Source: JAAYHV01 sp964400515
GTDB taxonomy: Bacteria > Bacillota > Clostridia > Peptostreptococcales > Anaerovoracaceae
NCBI GenBank assembly: GCA_964400515.1
Contig: CAYNTJ010000011.1
Location: 8,408-72,407, forward strand
DNA: 64,000 bases
Reading direction: 5' to 3'
The position numbers were made by a program, and so were the translations under genes. The notes under the pieces are model-generated. The model had not been told where the DNA came from and ran no database searches. It saw only the letters and a program-made list of their open reading frames with translations. Positions 8,212 to 17,022 of the stretch are shown piece by piece. The first letter of the stretch is position 1, and the number at the start of each line of letters is the position of its first letter.

Positions 8212-9555
8212 ATGGCAAATTTAACTCAACAATACATTGATATTGCTAAAAAGAGAAATCCTGGCGAGCCTGAGTTCTTGCAGACCGTCGAAGAAGTATT
8301 GACCTCATTGGAACCTGTTTTGGAGGCTCATCCTGAATATGTTGAAGCCGGAATAATTGAGAGACTTATAGAACCTGAAAGAGGAATCACTTTCAGAGTA
8401 CCTTGGGTAGATGATGAAGGAAAAACACAAGTGAATCGTGGTTTTAGATACCAATTCAACAGTGCATTAGGACCATATAAAGGCGGTTTAAGATTTGCAC
8501 CTTCTGTTTATTCCGGAATAATCAAATTCTTGGGCTTTGAACAAATTTTTAAAAACAGTTTGACAGGCCTTCCTCTAGGCGGAGGTAAAGGCGGTTCCGA
8601 CTTTGATCCTAACGGAAAATCCGACGGCGAAATAATGAGATTTTGTCAAGCATTTATGACTGAACTATACAGACATATAGGACCGGAAACAGATGTGCCT
8701 GCAGGCGATTTGGGAGTTGGTGCCAGAGAAATAGGATATATGTTCGGACAATATAAAAAGCTAACAAACAGATACGAAGGAGTAATCACCGGAAAGGGTC
8801 TTTGCTATGGCGGTCTTAAAGGCAGAGCAGAAGCAACAGGCTTTGGTATCGTATTCTTCTTAAGAGAAATGTTAAGAAGACATGGCGAAGATTTAAAGAA
8901 TAAAACTGTAGTAGTATCAGGTTTTGGTAATGTAGCTTGGGGAACAGTTCTTAAGCTTAATGAATTCGGAGCAAAAGTCGTAACAATATCAGGACCGGAT
9001 GGATATATTTATGACGAAAGAGGTATAACAACTAAGAAAGCATCTTGCATGCTTAAACTAAGAGCTTCAGGTAAAAATATATGTTCTCCTTTTGTTGAAG
9101 AATATCCTACAGCACAATTCGTGCCCGGAGAAAAACCATGGGGAGTTAAAGCAGATATTTATATTCCATGTGCTACTCAAAATGAAATATTAATGGAAGA
9201 TGCAGAAAAAATGGTAGCTAACGGCTGCAAATACTTATGTGAAGGTTCAAACATGCCTACAACTAATGATGCATTAAGCTACCTTAAAAAGAACGGGGTT
9301 ATTATTGGACCATCAAAAGCCGCAAACGCAGGCGGTGTTGCATGTTCTTGCATCGAAATGGGCCAAAACGCAGGTAAGACTGTATTTACTCCGGAGCAAG
9401 TATATTCTCAATTAGAACAGATAATGATTAATATACATAACAGCTCCGCAGAAGCCTCAGCAAAATACGGCTTTGGCTACGACCTAGTTGCCGGAGCAAA
9501 TATCGCGGGCTTTGAAAGAGTCGCAGAAGCTATGATAGCCCAAGGCATATTATAA
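8212..9555 (+). CDS. gdhA: Glutamate dehydrogenase, hexameric class I
   Basis: A 447-residue enzyme interconverting glutamate and 2-oxoglutarate plus ammonia. It is the usual length for the ~450-residue hexameric bacterial class. Visible marks are the substrate-binding stretch GPYKGGLRFAP, the catalytic-lysine region LPLGGGKGGSDFDP, PAGDLGVGAREIGYM, and the Rossmann segment VVVSGFGNVAWGT (~residues 235-247) followed by CEGSNMPTT. NADP versus NAD preference cannot be settled by eye; this subgroup is most often NADP-linked but is NAD-linked in some amino-acid-fermenting Clostridia. The gene is monocistronic, with its own promoter and a strong terminator. Confidence 0.95.
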   Translation: MANLTQQYIDIAKKRNPGEPEFLQTVEEVLTSLEPVLEAHPEYVEAGIIERLIEPERGITFRVPWVDDEGKTQVNRGFRYQFNSALGPYKGGLRFAPSVYSGIIKFLGFEQIFKNSLTGLPLGGGKGGSDFDPNGKSDGEIMRFCQAFMTELYRHIGPETDVPAGDLGVGAREIGYMFGQYKKLTNRYEGVITGKGLCYGGLKGRAEATGFGIVFFLREMLRRHGEDLKNKTVVVSGFGNVAWGTVLKLNEFGAKVVTISGPDGYIYDERGITTKKASCMLKLRASGKNICSPFVEEYPTAQFVPGEKPWGVKADIYIPCATQNEILMEDAEKMVANGCKYLCEGSNMPTTNDALSYLKKNGVIIGPSKAANAGGVACSCIEMGQNAGKTVFTPEQVYSQLEQIMINIHNSSAEASAKYGFGYDLVAGANIAGFERVAEAMIAQGIL

Positions 9556-9570
9556 ACTAGAAATTGATTT

Positions 9571-9603
9571 AAAAACCGACATATTAAAATGTCGGTTTTT
9601 TTA
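9571..9603. terminator. Bidirectional terminator between gdhA and addA
   Basis: A perfect 12-bp stem (9571-9582 with 9589-9600; core CCGACAT/ATGTCGG) and a 6-base loop, flanked by A-runs on one side and T-runs on the other, so it can stop transcription from both converging genes. The addA stop codon begins right at its edge (9601). Confidence 0.92.
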
Positions 9604-12600
9604 ATCCATATCTATAAACCTTCCGGCTGTGAATAAATATAAATATGAGCCCTTTACTTTTTTATTTAAACCCTTTTCCAAGGCTTCTTTGTATATTTTT
9701 ATTTGCTTAAGATATAGGGCTTTAATTCTATTTATCTCCTCATCAATATGATCCCCATTAATTCTATTTGACTTATAGTCTATTAAAACTATGTCTTCTC
9801 CTTCAGTAAAATAACAGTCAATTATTCCCTGCACCAATACGTCCTCGCCTTTGTGATTCATGGATAATGTAAATGGTTTTTCTCTATATAGCCTTCCTGC
9901 TTTAAAAGCATCTATACATTTTATGCCTATTTCGCTATTAAAAAAGTCATTAATGCTATTATAGTTAACCTTTTCAAGGGCTTCCTGTTGTGCCAAATTT
10001 TTCTGTATTATTTCATTACCCACCTGCATTAAATACTCTGTGCCGGAAATGCCTACTTTTTCAAAGTCTGCCATTTCCATGATTTTATGATAGACATTAC
10101 CCACATCAGCGCCATTTACATTCTTGCTTTGATTTATAAAATCAGGACTTTTTATCTGAAAATTATTATATTCCTCCAACAGTTTGTCTTCTTCATCCTT
10201 ATTTAGCTCACTTACGCTATATTTTGATTTTATGTAATTTGCTTCTCTATGGGGATAAGTATATTCAAGTCTTGACGCTATTTCCCCCTTATATTCAGAC
10301 GCCCGGGTATTATTAATGTCATCCAGCAATTCTTTTATCTTATCCTTCTTTGATTCATTGATATCATTCCCCAAATAGCAGCTGTTTTCATAAACGATTT
10401 TGATTTTGTCAGTGAAAATAAGCTCGCCCAATATTTTCATATAGGTACTTCTTCCGGTATCAACCTCGTTTTCTTTAGTCATATCCGTGCTCAATGCCAT
10501 TATCAAAAGCTGTTCCCTTGCCCTTGTCATGGCAACATATAAAACTCTCAGCTCCTCCTCATATTCCTCCTTTTTTATCTGACCGGATATTAATCTTTGC
10601 AGTAGGGTTTTCCTTTTATATGCCCTTTCCTTATCAATATAAGGAAGGCCTATTCCAATCTTACTGTTTATTGTGGCCACCGATTTAAGGCTACTGTAAT
10701 TGAGTTTTTTACCAAGCCCCGCCAAAATAACACAAGGAAACTCCAACCCTTTGCTTTTATGCACAGTCATTATTCTTACTAAATTATCTTCTTCTCCGAA
10801 TATTTTTGCCTGCCCGGTTCTTACTTTCTTAGTTTTCAGCACATTTAAATAATTTACGAAATCATGTATTGTACCAAAGTAACTATTTTGATAATCTATA
10901 GCTTTGTCTATAAGTGCCCTAAGATTAGCTTGCCTTTGTTTGCCCCTAGGCATAGTTCCCACATAAAGATAATAATTGCTATCTATTAAAATTTTCCACA
11001 GCATTTTATCAATACTCATTAGATTAGCCATGGCTCTCCATTCCAAAAGTTTTTCTTTGGTTTTCTTGCACTTATTTCTAAGAGCTAAGTCCATTCCAAT
11101 ATCTATGTAACTATCAAATGCTTCCCAATAAGGACCCTTGTAATGCTCTGCCCTAATAATACCTAGCTCCTCTGTTGTATAATCAAACATTTTAGAGTGC
11201 AGTACCGAAATAAGGGGGATATCCTTTTTCATATTATCTAAAACACATAAGAGTTCGAAAACCGCATTAACCTCTATAGTATTAAAATATCCGTCATCGT
11301 CACTTACAAAGGCATTTACTCCGACTCTAATTAATTCTTTGTAATATTTTTCCGCTTGATTTTTTGTACTTCTTAGCAATATAACAATGTCTCTAGGTTC
11401 CATTGGTCTAATTACATCTTTAACCGAATCGTGAAAATCTTTACCTATTTTTTCCTTGATTACATTGGCGGTTGCCATGGCCTCTAGCTCAATCTTGCCT
11501 AAATATTTAAGATATTCATCCTGCTTAGCATCTTCTGCATCAATTATATGTAATTCCGGATATGCGTCATAGTCACCGAAATATGGCACCCCTTTATAAA
11601 GCTTGGCGTTGCTGTCATAATTATCCATGAGTTCTTCAAAGACATGATTAATAAAGTCTATAATCTTACCCTTGCTTCTGAAGTTCTTGTTCAAATCAAT
11701 TACTGTGGAAAGCTTTTTATCATCCTTCTCATACTCATCTCTTGTGGCTATAAAAATCCCCGGTTCAGCCTGCCGGAATCCATATATGCTTTGTTTGACA
11801 TCCCCAACTTTAAATAGGTTGTTTTCTTTTGAAATTTTACCTATTAAGCTTTCCTGAATGTAGTTTGTGTCCTGATACTCATCAATGAATATAAACTCTA
11901 GTCTATCTCTAATTATATCTGAGATTTCATCATTTGCTAATATTTTAAGGGCTTTATGCTCTATATCACTAAAATCCATAAGGCCTTGATTTCGCTTCTT
12001 TTCTTCAAAACGTCTCTCAAACTCTTTTAAAATTTCAATATAGTAAGCGGTATATTTTTTGCACTTTGCCAGTTCCCTAAACTGCTCTTCTATGGTTTCG
12101 TAGAAGTATTCTTTTTTTATTCTGTTAACTATACTTTTGAATTCATCCCGATAAGCAATTACCTCATCCTTTATTTCTTCCCATAGTACTTTCTCTTCTT
12201 TTTTAACATTAATTCTTCCAAAGCTTATACTTCCTATGGCCTTATAAAATCCATTATCAAAGTCACTCTCCATTGTTTCATAAAGCACCTTTAAAATACC
12301 AGCATCGGAAACCAGCAATGCCCTTATGCTTTCCAAAGCCTCGACACCCTTTACCTCCAATGCTTTATTTAACATAATTTGAGCATCCTTTAGCATGCCC
12401 GAGACTTCTGCCTTTAACTGTGCCTTTAATAATTCACTGCCGTTCAAATCATCCATTAGTCTCAGCTTATTCTCTGCCCAATTAAAATAGTCGGGAATGC
12501 TTCTTAAGGCGTTGTAGTTTTCCAAAAGTTCCTTCATAAGTAACTCTTCATTACGATCACTTGAATATATGGTTAGAAATTCAATAAAAGAACCTCCCGG

Positions 12601-13053
12601 TATCAAATCATCCCGGTCAAAGGCTTCTTCAAAAATTTCATTTATTATTTCATTCTCCATTATAGAACCCTGGGCTTCATCGCAAACCGTAAAATCAGGT
12701 TCAATATTTATTGTATAGAAGAATTCCTTGATTATTTTAATGGCAAAGCTGTGAAAAGTAGATATATTGGCATTATACATATTATCCAACTGACGACCCA
12801 AGGTTTCCTTCTTTTTTTTATCGGCGGTAATCTCTTTTTTTATCGCCTTCACTATTTTAGCCCTGATTTCCGCTGCTGCAGCATTTGTAAAAGTAACAAT
12901 CAGCATGTTATCAATATCAGCTTTTCCGTCTAAAATTATTCTGATAATTCTTTCCACCAAAACTGCCGTTTTGCCGGAACCCGCCGCTGCCGACACCAAT
13001 ATATTTTTATCGGTTATTTCTATTGCACTTTGCTGTTCTTTTGTGAATTCCAT
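9601..13053 (-). CDS. addA: ATP-dependent helicase/nuclease subunit A (AddA)
   Basis: A 1150-residue UvrD-like helicase with a C-terminal RecB-family nuclease domain. Walker A is SAAAGSGKTAVLVER (residues ~20-35), motif II IDEYQDTNYIQ, motif III GDVKQSIYGFRQAEPG, motif V MTVHKSKGLEFPCV, motif VI LYVAMTRAREQL. The nuclease motif GIIDCYF...VLIDYKSN lies near residue 1090. AddAB processes double-strand breaks for RecA loading and recognises Chi. The start is the ATG at 13053 placed after GGAGG; a TTG four codons upstream sits on the ribosome-binding site. The usual partner addB, normally just upstream, is missing here: a plus-strand gpmI is on that side. Confidence 0.94.
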   Translation of the reverse strand: MEFTKEQQSAIEITDKNILVSAAAGSGKTAVLVERIIRIILDGKADIDNMLIVTFTNAAAAEIRAKIVKAIKKEITADKKKKETLGRQLDNMYNANISTFHSFAIKIIKEFFYTINIEPDFTVCDEAQGSIMENEIINEIFEEAFDRDDLIPGGSFIEFLTIYSSDRNEELLMKELLENYNALRSIPDYFNWAENKLRLMDDLNGSELLKAQLKAEVSGMLKDAQIMLNKALEVKGVEALESIRALLVSDAGILKVLYETMESDFDNGFYKAIGSISFGRINVKKEEKVLWEEIKDEVIAYRDEFKSIVNRIKKEYFYETIEEQFRELAKCKKYTAYYIEILKEFERRFEEKKRNQGLMDFSDIEHKALKILANDEISDIIRDRLEFIFIDEYQDTNYIQESLIGKISKENNLFKVGDVKQSIYGFRQAEPGIFIATRDEYEKDDKKLSTVIDLNKNFRSKGKIIDFINHVFEELMDNYDSNAKLYKGVPYFGDYDAYPELHIIDAEDAKQDEYLKYLGKIELEAMATANVIKEKIGKDFHDSVKDVIRPMEPRDIVILLRSTKNQAEKYYKELIRVGVNAFVSDDDGYFNTIEVNAVFELLCVLDNMKKDIPLISVLHSKMFDYTTEELGIIRAEHYKGPYWEAFDSYIDIGMDLALRNKCKKTKEKLLEWRAMANLMSIDKMLWKILIDSNYYLYVGTMPRGKQRQANLRALIDKAIDYQNSYFGTIHDFVNYLNVLKTKKVRTGQAKIFGEEDNLVRIMTVHKSKGLEFPCVILAGLGKKLNYSSLKSVATINSKIGIGLPYIDKERAYKRKTLLQRLISGQIKKEEYEEELRVLYVAMTRAREQLLIMALSTDMTKENEVDTGRSTYMKILGELIFTDKIKIVYENSCYLGNDINESKKDKIKELLDDINNTRASEYKGEIASRLEYTYPHREANYIKSKYSVSELNKDEEDKLLEEYNNFQIKSPDFINQSKNVNGADVGNVYHKIMEMADFEKVGISGTEYLMQVGNEIIQKNLAQQEALEKVNYNSINDFFNSEIGIKCIDAFKAGRLYREKPFTLSMNHKGEDVLVQGIIDCYFTEGEDIVLIDYKSNRINGDHIDEEINRIKALYLKQIKIYKEALEKGLNKKVKGSYLYLFTAGRFIDMD

Positions 13054-13075
13054 ACCCACCTCCAAATACGTTTTT

Positions 13076-13105
13076 ATCTTAACACTATGGGGTATATAAA
13101 GTCAA
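13076..13105 (-). promoter_or_regulatory. Promoter for addA
   Basis: Read on the minus strand: TTGACT (13100-13105), 18 bases, TAAGAT (13076-13081). It shows addA is transcribed as its own unit and not from an addB promoter. Confidence 0.5.
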
Positions 13106-13149
13106 TGAATTGGGGTTTTTCAAAAAAACATAAAATATCTTTATATTTG

Positions 13150-13178
13150 TTTAAATTGTATTATTAATTTGATATAAT
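13150..13178 (+). promoter_or_regulatory. Promoter for gpmI-cobO
   Basis: TTTAAA (13150-13155), 17 bases, TATAAT (13173-13178) preceded by TGA, an extended -10. The ribosome-binding site GGAGG lies at about 13213-13217, before the ATG at 13224. Confidence 0.6.
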
Positions 13179-13223
13179 GCTTTTGGGATTGTTAAATATT
13201 TATCTACAAAATGGAGGTATGTT

Positions 13224-14756
13224 ATGGGAAGAGATGTAAAGCCAACTATGTTAATGATTCTGGACGGTTATGGTGCCAGGGAAGAGCTACAAGGTAATGC
13301 AATTAAAGCTGCAAACACACCAAACCTAGACAGGATATTTTCAAGTTATCCATACACAGAATTAAACGCTTCAGGTATGGCAGTGGGGCTACCTGAAGGT
13401 CAAATGGGAAACTCGGAAGTGGGCCATCTAAACATAGGGGCGGGAGATATAATCTATCAAGAGTTAACTAATATTACAAGGAATATAAAGAATGGGGATT
13501 TCTACCACAATGAAGCTTTAAAGGATGCAATGAAAAACGCTAAAACCGCTGGTCATGCCCTTCATATTATGGGCTTGCTTTCCGATGGAGGTGTGCACAG
13601 TCATATAGATCATCTTAAAGCCTTAATAAGCTATGCAAAAAAGTCCAATGTTACCAAGGTATATATCCACTGTTTCTTGGATGGCAGAGATGTTCCTCCA
13701 AAGAGTGCTTTAATATATATTAAGAAATTAGAACGTTATATGAATGGTTTAAACCTGGGACAAATCGGTGTAATCACCGGTAGATTCTACGCCATGGACA
13801 GGGACAAAAGGTGGGAGCGTCTGGAAAAAGCTTATGATGCTTTGACTCTTTGTGAAGGTGTACAGGCAGGTACTCCAAGACAAGCCATTGAAATGGCATA
13901 TGATCGCGGTGAAACTGACGAGTTTATAAGCCCTACCATTCTTAGCAAAAGAGGTATAGAGGATGGAGATTCAGTAATCTTCTATAATTTCAGACCTGAT
14001 AGAGCAAGGGAAATAACAAGGGCATTTGTGGACCCCGAATTCAACGGTTTCAAGAGAAAAAAGGAATTAAAAGACTTGGTTTATGTTTGCATGACCCAAT
14101 ATGATCCTACCATACCAAATGTATTGGTGGCATTTCCTCCTAAGAAAATAAAGGTTACATTGGGTGGAACTATTGCAGAAAAAGGGTTAAGACAACTGAG
14201 AATTGCCGAAACCGAAAAATATGCCCATGTGACCTTCTTCTTTAACGGAGGAATAGAAACCCCATATGAAAATGAGGATCGCATATTAATTCCTTCTCCG
14301 AAGGTGCCAACTTACGATATGCAGCCCGAAATGAGCGCTTATGAAGTTACGGAAAGAGTAATTTCGGAAATAGAGAAGGAAAAATATGACCTAATAATCC
14401 TAAATTATGCAAACGCTGATATGGTTGGGCACACCGGTAATTTTGAGGCTACTGTCAAAGCCATTGAGACCCTAGACAAATTGGTTCCGGAAGTAGTGGA
14501 GGCTATTTTAAAGCATGATGGTCAACTATTAATCACAGCTGATCACGGAAATGCGGATATTATGCTTGATAAAAACGATGCCATAGTAACATCCCATTCC
14601 TTGTCAAAGGTTCCTTTATGCCATGTAAGCTCAAATCCAAGGGAATTGGAAGACGGCGGTAAACTTTCGGACATCGCACCTACACTGCTAACTCTAATGG
14701 GTTTGGAAGTCCCATCATATGAAATGAAGGGCAAAGTATTGGTAAAAGAGGCTTAG
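13224..14756 (+). CDS. gpmI: 2,3-bisphosphoglycerate-independent phosphoglycerate mutase
   Basis: A 510-residue, Mn2+-dependent mutase interconverting 3- and 2-phosphoglycerate in glycolysis and gluconeogenesis. The alkaline-phosphatase-fold metal ligands are visible: LMILDGYG at the N-terminus, the phospho-serine loop MGNSEVGHLNIGAG (~residues 60-73), FLDGRDVPP, GRFYAMDRDKRWER, and the C-terminal LNYANADMVGHTG and ITADHGNADIM. Length matches the family. It is followed two bases later by the adenosyltransferase gene and shares its promoter. Confidence 0.97.
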   Translation: MGRDVKPTMLMILDGYGAREELQGNAIKAANTPNLDRIFSSYPYTELNASGMAVGLPEGQMGNSEVGHLNIGAGDIIYQELTNITRNIKNGDFYHNEALKDAMKNAKTAGHALHIMGLLSDGGVHSHIDHLKALISYAKKSNVTKVYIHCFLDGRDVPPKSALIYIKKLERYMNGLNLGQIGVITGRFYAMDRDKRWERLEKAYDALTLCEGVQAGTPRQAIEMAYDRGETDEFISPTILSKRGIEDGDSVIFYNFRPDRAREITRAFVDPEFNGFKRKKELKDLVYVCMTQYDPTIPNVLVAFPPKKIKVTLGGTIAEKGLRQLRIAETEKYAHVTFFFNGGIETPYENEDRILIPSPKVPTYDMQPEMSAYEVTERVISEIEKEKYDLIILNYANADMVGHTGNFEATVKAIETLDKLVPEVVEAILKHDGQLLITADHGNADIMLDKNDAIVTSHSLSKVPLCHVSSNPRELEDGGKLSDIAPTLLTLMGLEVPSYEMKGKVLVKEA

Positions 14757-14758
14757 TT

Positions 14759-15283
14759 ATGAAGAATGGTAAAACGCAAATTTATACAGGTAACGGTAAA
14801 GGTAAAACCACTGCTGCCATAGGCTTGAGTATAAGGGCTGCGGGCAGAGGGTTTAAGGTATATTTTGCCCAGTTTATTAAGGATATGGAATATGGAGAGA
14901 TTTCCATATTAAATGATATATGGAACATTGATGTAAAGCTATATGGGACCGGTGATGGGTGCCTGATATCAAGACCTTTAGAAGAAAAGGACAAAATGAT
15001 TGCAAGAAAGGCTTTGGCAGAAGTAAAAAGCATAATGCTTAGCGATAATTATGATATTATTGTTTGCGATGAGCTAAATGTAACCATGGCCCTTGGTATT
15101 TTAAAAGAAGAAGAGATTATAGACTTTATGAAAAATAAGCCTGATAATGTGGAATTAATATTAACCGGCAGAGGCGCAACAGATAAGCAAATTGAATTAG
15201 CAGATTTGGTCACGGAAATGAAAGAAATAAAACACTACTATACCGATTCAAATGTCAAAGCAAGAGATGGAATAGAAAGATGA
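14759..15283 (+). CDS. cobO: Cob(I)yrinic acid a,c-diamide adenosyltransferase (CobO/BtuR type)
   Basis: A 174-residue P-loop ATPase-fold protein, the usual length for CobO/CobA-type corrinoid adenosyltransferases. The N-terminal IYTGNGKGKTTAAIGLSIRA contains the unusual P-loop that binds ATP for transfer of the adenosyl group to Co(I). VYFAQFIK and the DIIVCDELN strand follow; the C-terminus (GRGATDKQIELADLVTEM) is typical. It would complete or salvage adenosylcobalamin, the cofactor of mutases and aminomutases used in amino-acid fermentation. Its position behind gpmI is not a known pathway link. Confidence 0.93.
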   Translation: MKNGKTQIYTGNGKGKTTAAIGLSIRAAGRGFKVYFAQFIKDMEYGEISILNDIWNIDVKLYGTGDGCLISRPLEEKDKMIARKALAEVKSIMLSDNYDIIVCDELNVTMALGILKEEEIIDFMKNKPDNVELILTGRGATDKQIELADLVTEMKEIKHYYTDSNVKARDGIER

Positions 15284-15310
15284 GGAAACCTAAAGGGTTT
15301 CCCTTTTTTT
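15284..15310 (+). terminator. Terminator of gpmI-cobO
   Basis: Stem GGAAACC (15284-15290) with GGTTTCC (15296-15302), 5-base loop, then CTTTTTTT. The converging aroQ stop codon lies inside the hairpin. There is no T-run on the minus side. Confidence 0.85.
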
Positions 15311-15730
15311 AATAAAAAAATCAATTGCCTTTAAATATCCTTCTAAGCCTTTGCCCGAAATGGTTTTTTCTGCAACCATGGAAACATAAGAGATGCTTCG
15401 AAAGCTTTCCCTATTTTCGATTTCGCTTATATGCACCTCCACAGTGGGTATTTTAACAGCCTTTAAAGCATCTAAAATGGCTATACTTGTATGGGTATAG
15501 GCTGCCGGATTTATTATTATGCCATCATAGTCGCCTTCTAAAGCCTCTTGAATTTTATCCACTAAAACACCTTCATGATTTGATTGAAATACATCAACCA
15601 ATACATTTTTTTCCAAGGCATATTGTTCTATCATAAAAACCAAATCACCATATGTTTTTCCTCCATATATTTCCGGTTCTCTGACTCCCAGCATGTTTAA
15701 ATTGGGTCCGTTTAATACTAGTATTTTCAT
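15290..15730 (-). CDS. aroQ: Type II 3-dehydroquinate dehydratase
   Basis: A 146-residue type II dehydroquinase converting 3-dehydroquinate to 3-dehydroshikimate. Family signatures are complete: VLNGPNLNMLGVREPEIYGG with the catalytic Tyr, FQSNHEG, IINPAAYTHTSIAILDAL, and VEVHISEIENRE with the catalytic His. It is the last gene of the aromatic operon and overlaps the aroE/K fusion gene by four bases (ATGA), so translation is probably coupled. Confidence 0.96.
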   Translation of the reverse strand: MKILVLNGPNLNMLGVREPEIYGGKTYGDLVFMIEQYALEKNVLVDVFQSNHEGVLVDKIQEALEGDYDGIIINPAAYTHTSIAILDALKAVKIPTVEVHISEIENRESFRSISYVSMVAEKTISGKGLEGYLKAIDFFIKKRETL

Positions 15731-17022
15731 AAAGTGCTCCTCATGTTATTATAGTATTTATCTATTTCTGTTTTTACCTTAATTGAAAAATCCTTTAGCT
15801 CTTTATAGTAATTACCTTCAAAAGCCCTATTGTTTTCAATCATTATGTCCGCCAAGGCTTCATATATACTGCTTCTCTCGTTAAATATTTCCAAAACACC
15901 TTTTTTCTTGGTAAGGGGTCTTCCTTTTTTAGATAATATACTAAGATCTCTTTTTAAATATATGCATATACCATTTTGCCTTATTAAGTCCCTGTTTTTT
16001 TCAGACAGTACTATTCCTCCACCGGTTGCAATAATTACCCCCGAAAGCTTAGATACCTCTTCCAAAACCTCAGTTTCCTTTTTTCTGAAATAGCTTTCCC
16101 CCATATCACTGGTTTCAAAGATATTTTCAATGCTTCGACCCACTCTTTCAACTATCAATTTATCTGTATCATAATAAGGAACTTGATACAGTCTGCTAAG
16201 GCCCTTTGCCACTGTGGTTTTGCCAGCCCCGGGCATACCGATTAAAACGATGTTCTGTTTTTTCTTAAGCAATTTAACGGCAATTCTGTCAATTTCAACC
16301 TGCTTATCTTCTATAGCTCCCCACTCTTTTGCAGAATAAATCGCTTGAGCCACAAGCATTACCATACCGGAAATTGTTTTAATCCCACCTTTTTCCGCAT
16401 CTAAAATTAACTTGGTTTTATTCGGGTTATATATCACATCGATTACAGTATTAAGATTTTTAAAATCTTTTAATCCATAGGGCGAATCATCAAGGGGCGA
16501 TTTATAGTTGTCCGGATACATTCCCACAGGTGTTGTGTTAATAATTGTATTCGCATCCAAATATCTATTCAAATTATTATAGTTATTCTCGCCCTCTCTA
16601 GAGATTATTGTATAGTCCTTTATTCCCTTCATCCTTAAAGCAGCGGCCACGGCACCGGAGGCTCCACCACTTCCAAGTATAATAACTCTCCCCGGGTTTT
16701 CGACCTTTTCAATTAAATGTAATACCCCATTGACATCCGTGTTGTGACCTACCAAATCATTATCCTTATAGTAAAGGGTGTTTACCGCATTTGACTCTTT
16801 AGCTTCCTTAGTTACCACATCACAGTACTTCATAACTTCTTTTTTATAGGGAATGGTTACATTGAAACCTTGGTATTTAGACCTGTCCTTTAATAGCTCC
16901 TTAAGCTCCATGCTATTTTGCACCTCTATCAGATCATAATCATAATTACCCAGGCTTCCGTGTATTTCCTTAGAGAAACTATGCCCCAAGGATTTTCCTA
17001 TCAAACCATACCTATCAGCCAT
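15727..17022 (-). CDS. aroE-aroK: Bifunctional shikimate dehydrogenase / shikimate kinase fusion
   Basis: A 431-residue fusion of two consecutive pathway steps. Residues 1 to ~255 are AroE: YGLIGKSLGHSFSKEIH, GFNVTIPYKKEVM, NAVNTLYY, a Rossmann GSGGASGAVAAAL and a C-terminal GMVMLVAQA. Residues ~256-431 are AroK: Walker A GMPGAGKTT, DTDK, the shikimate-binding ATGGGIV, and the lid GRPLTK. It reduces 3-dehydroshikimate and then phosphorylates shikimate. No frameshift or stop separates the halves. The start overlaps the pheA stop by one base. The two enzymes are separate genes in most Bacillota. Confidence 0.95.
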   Translation of the reverse strand: MADRYGLIGKSLGHSFSKEIHGSLGNYDYDLIEVQNSMELKELLKDRSKYQGFNVTIPYKKEVMKYCDVVTKEAKESNAVNTLYYKDNDLVGHNTDVNGVLHLIEKVENPGRVIILGSGGASGAVAAALRMKGIKDYTIISREGENNYNNLNRYLDANTIINTTPVGMYPDNYKSPLDDSPYGLKDFKNLNTVIDVIYNPNKTKLILDAEKGGIKTISGMVMLVAQAIYSAKEWGAIEDKQVEIDRIAVKLLKKKQNIVLIGMPGAGKTTVAKGLSRLYQVPYYDTDKLIVERVGRSIENIFETSDMGESYFRKKETEVLEEVSKLSGVIIATGGGIVLSEKNRDLIRQNGICIYLKRDLSILSKKGRPLTKKKGVLEIFNERSSIYEALADIMIENNRAFEGNYYKELKDFSIKVKTEIDKYYNNMRSTL

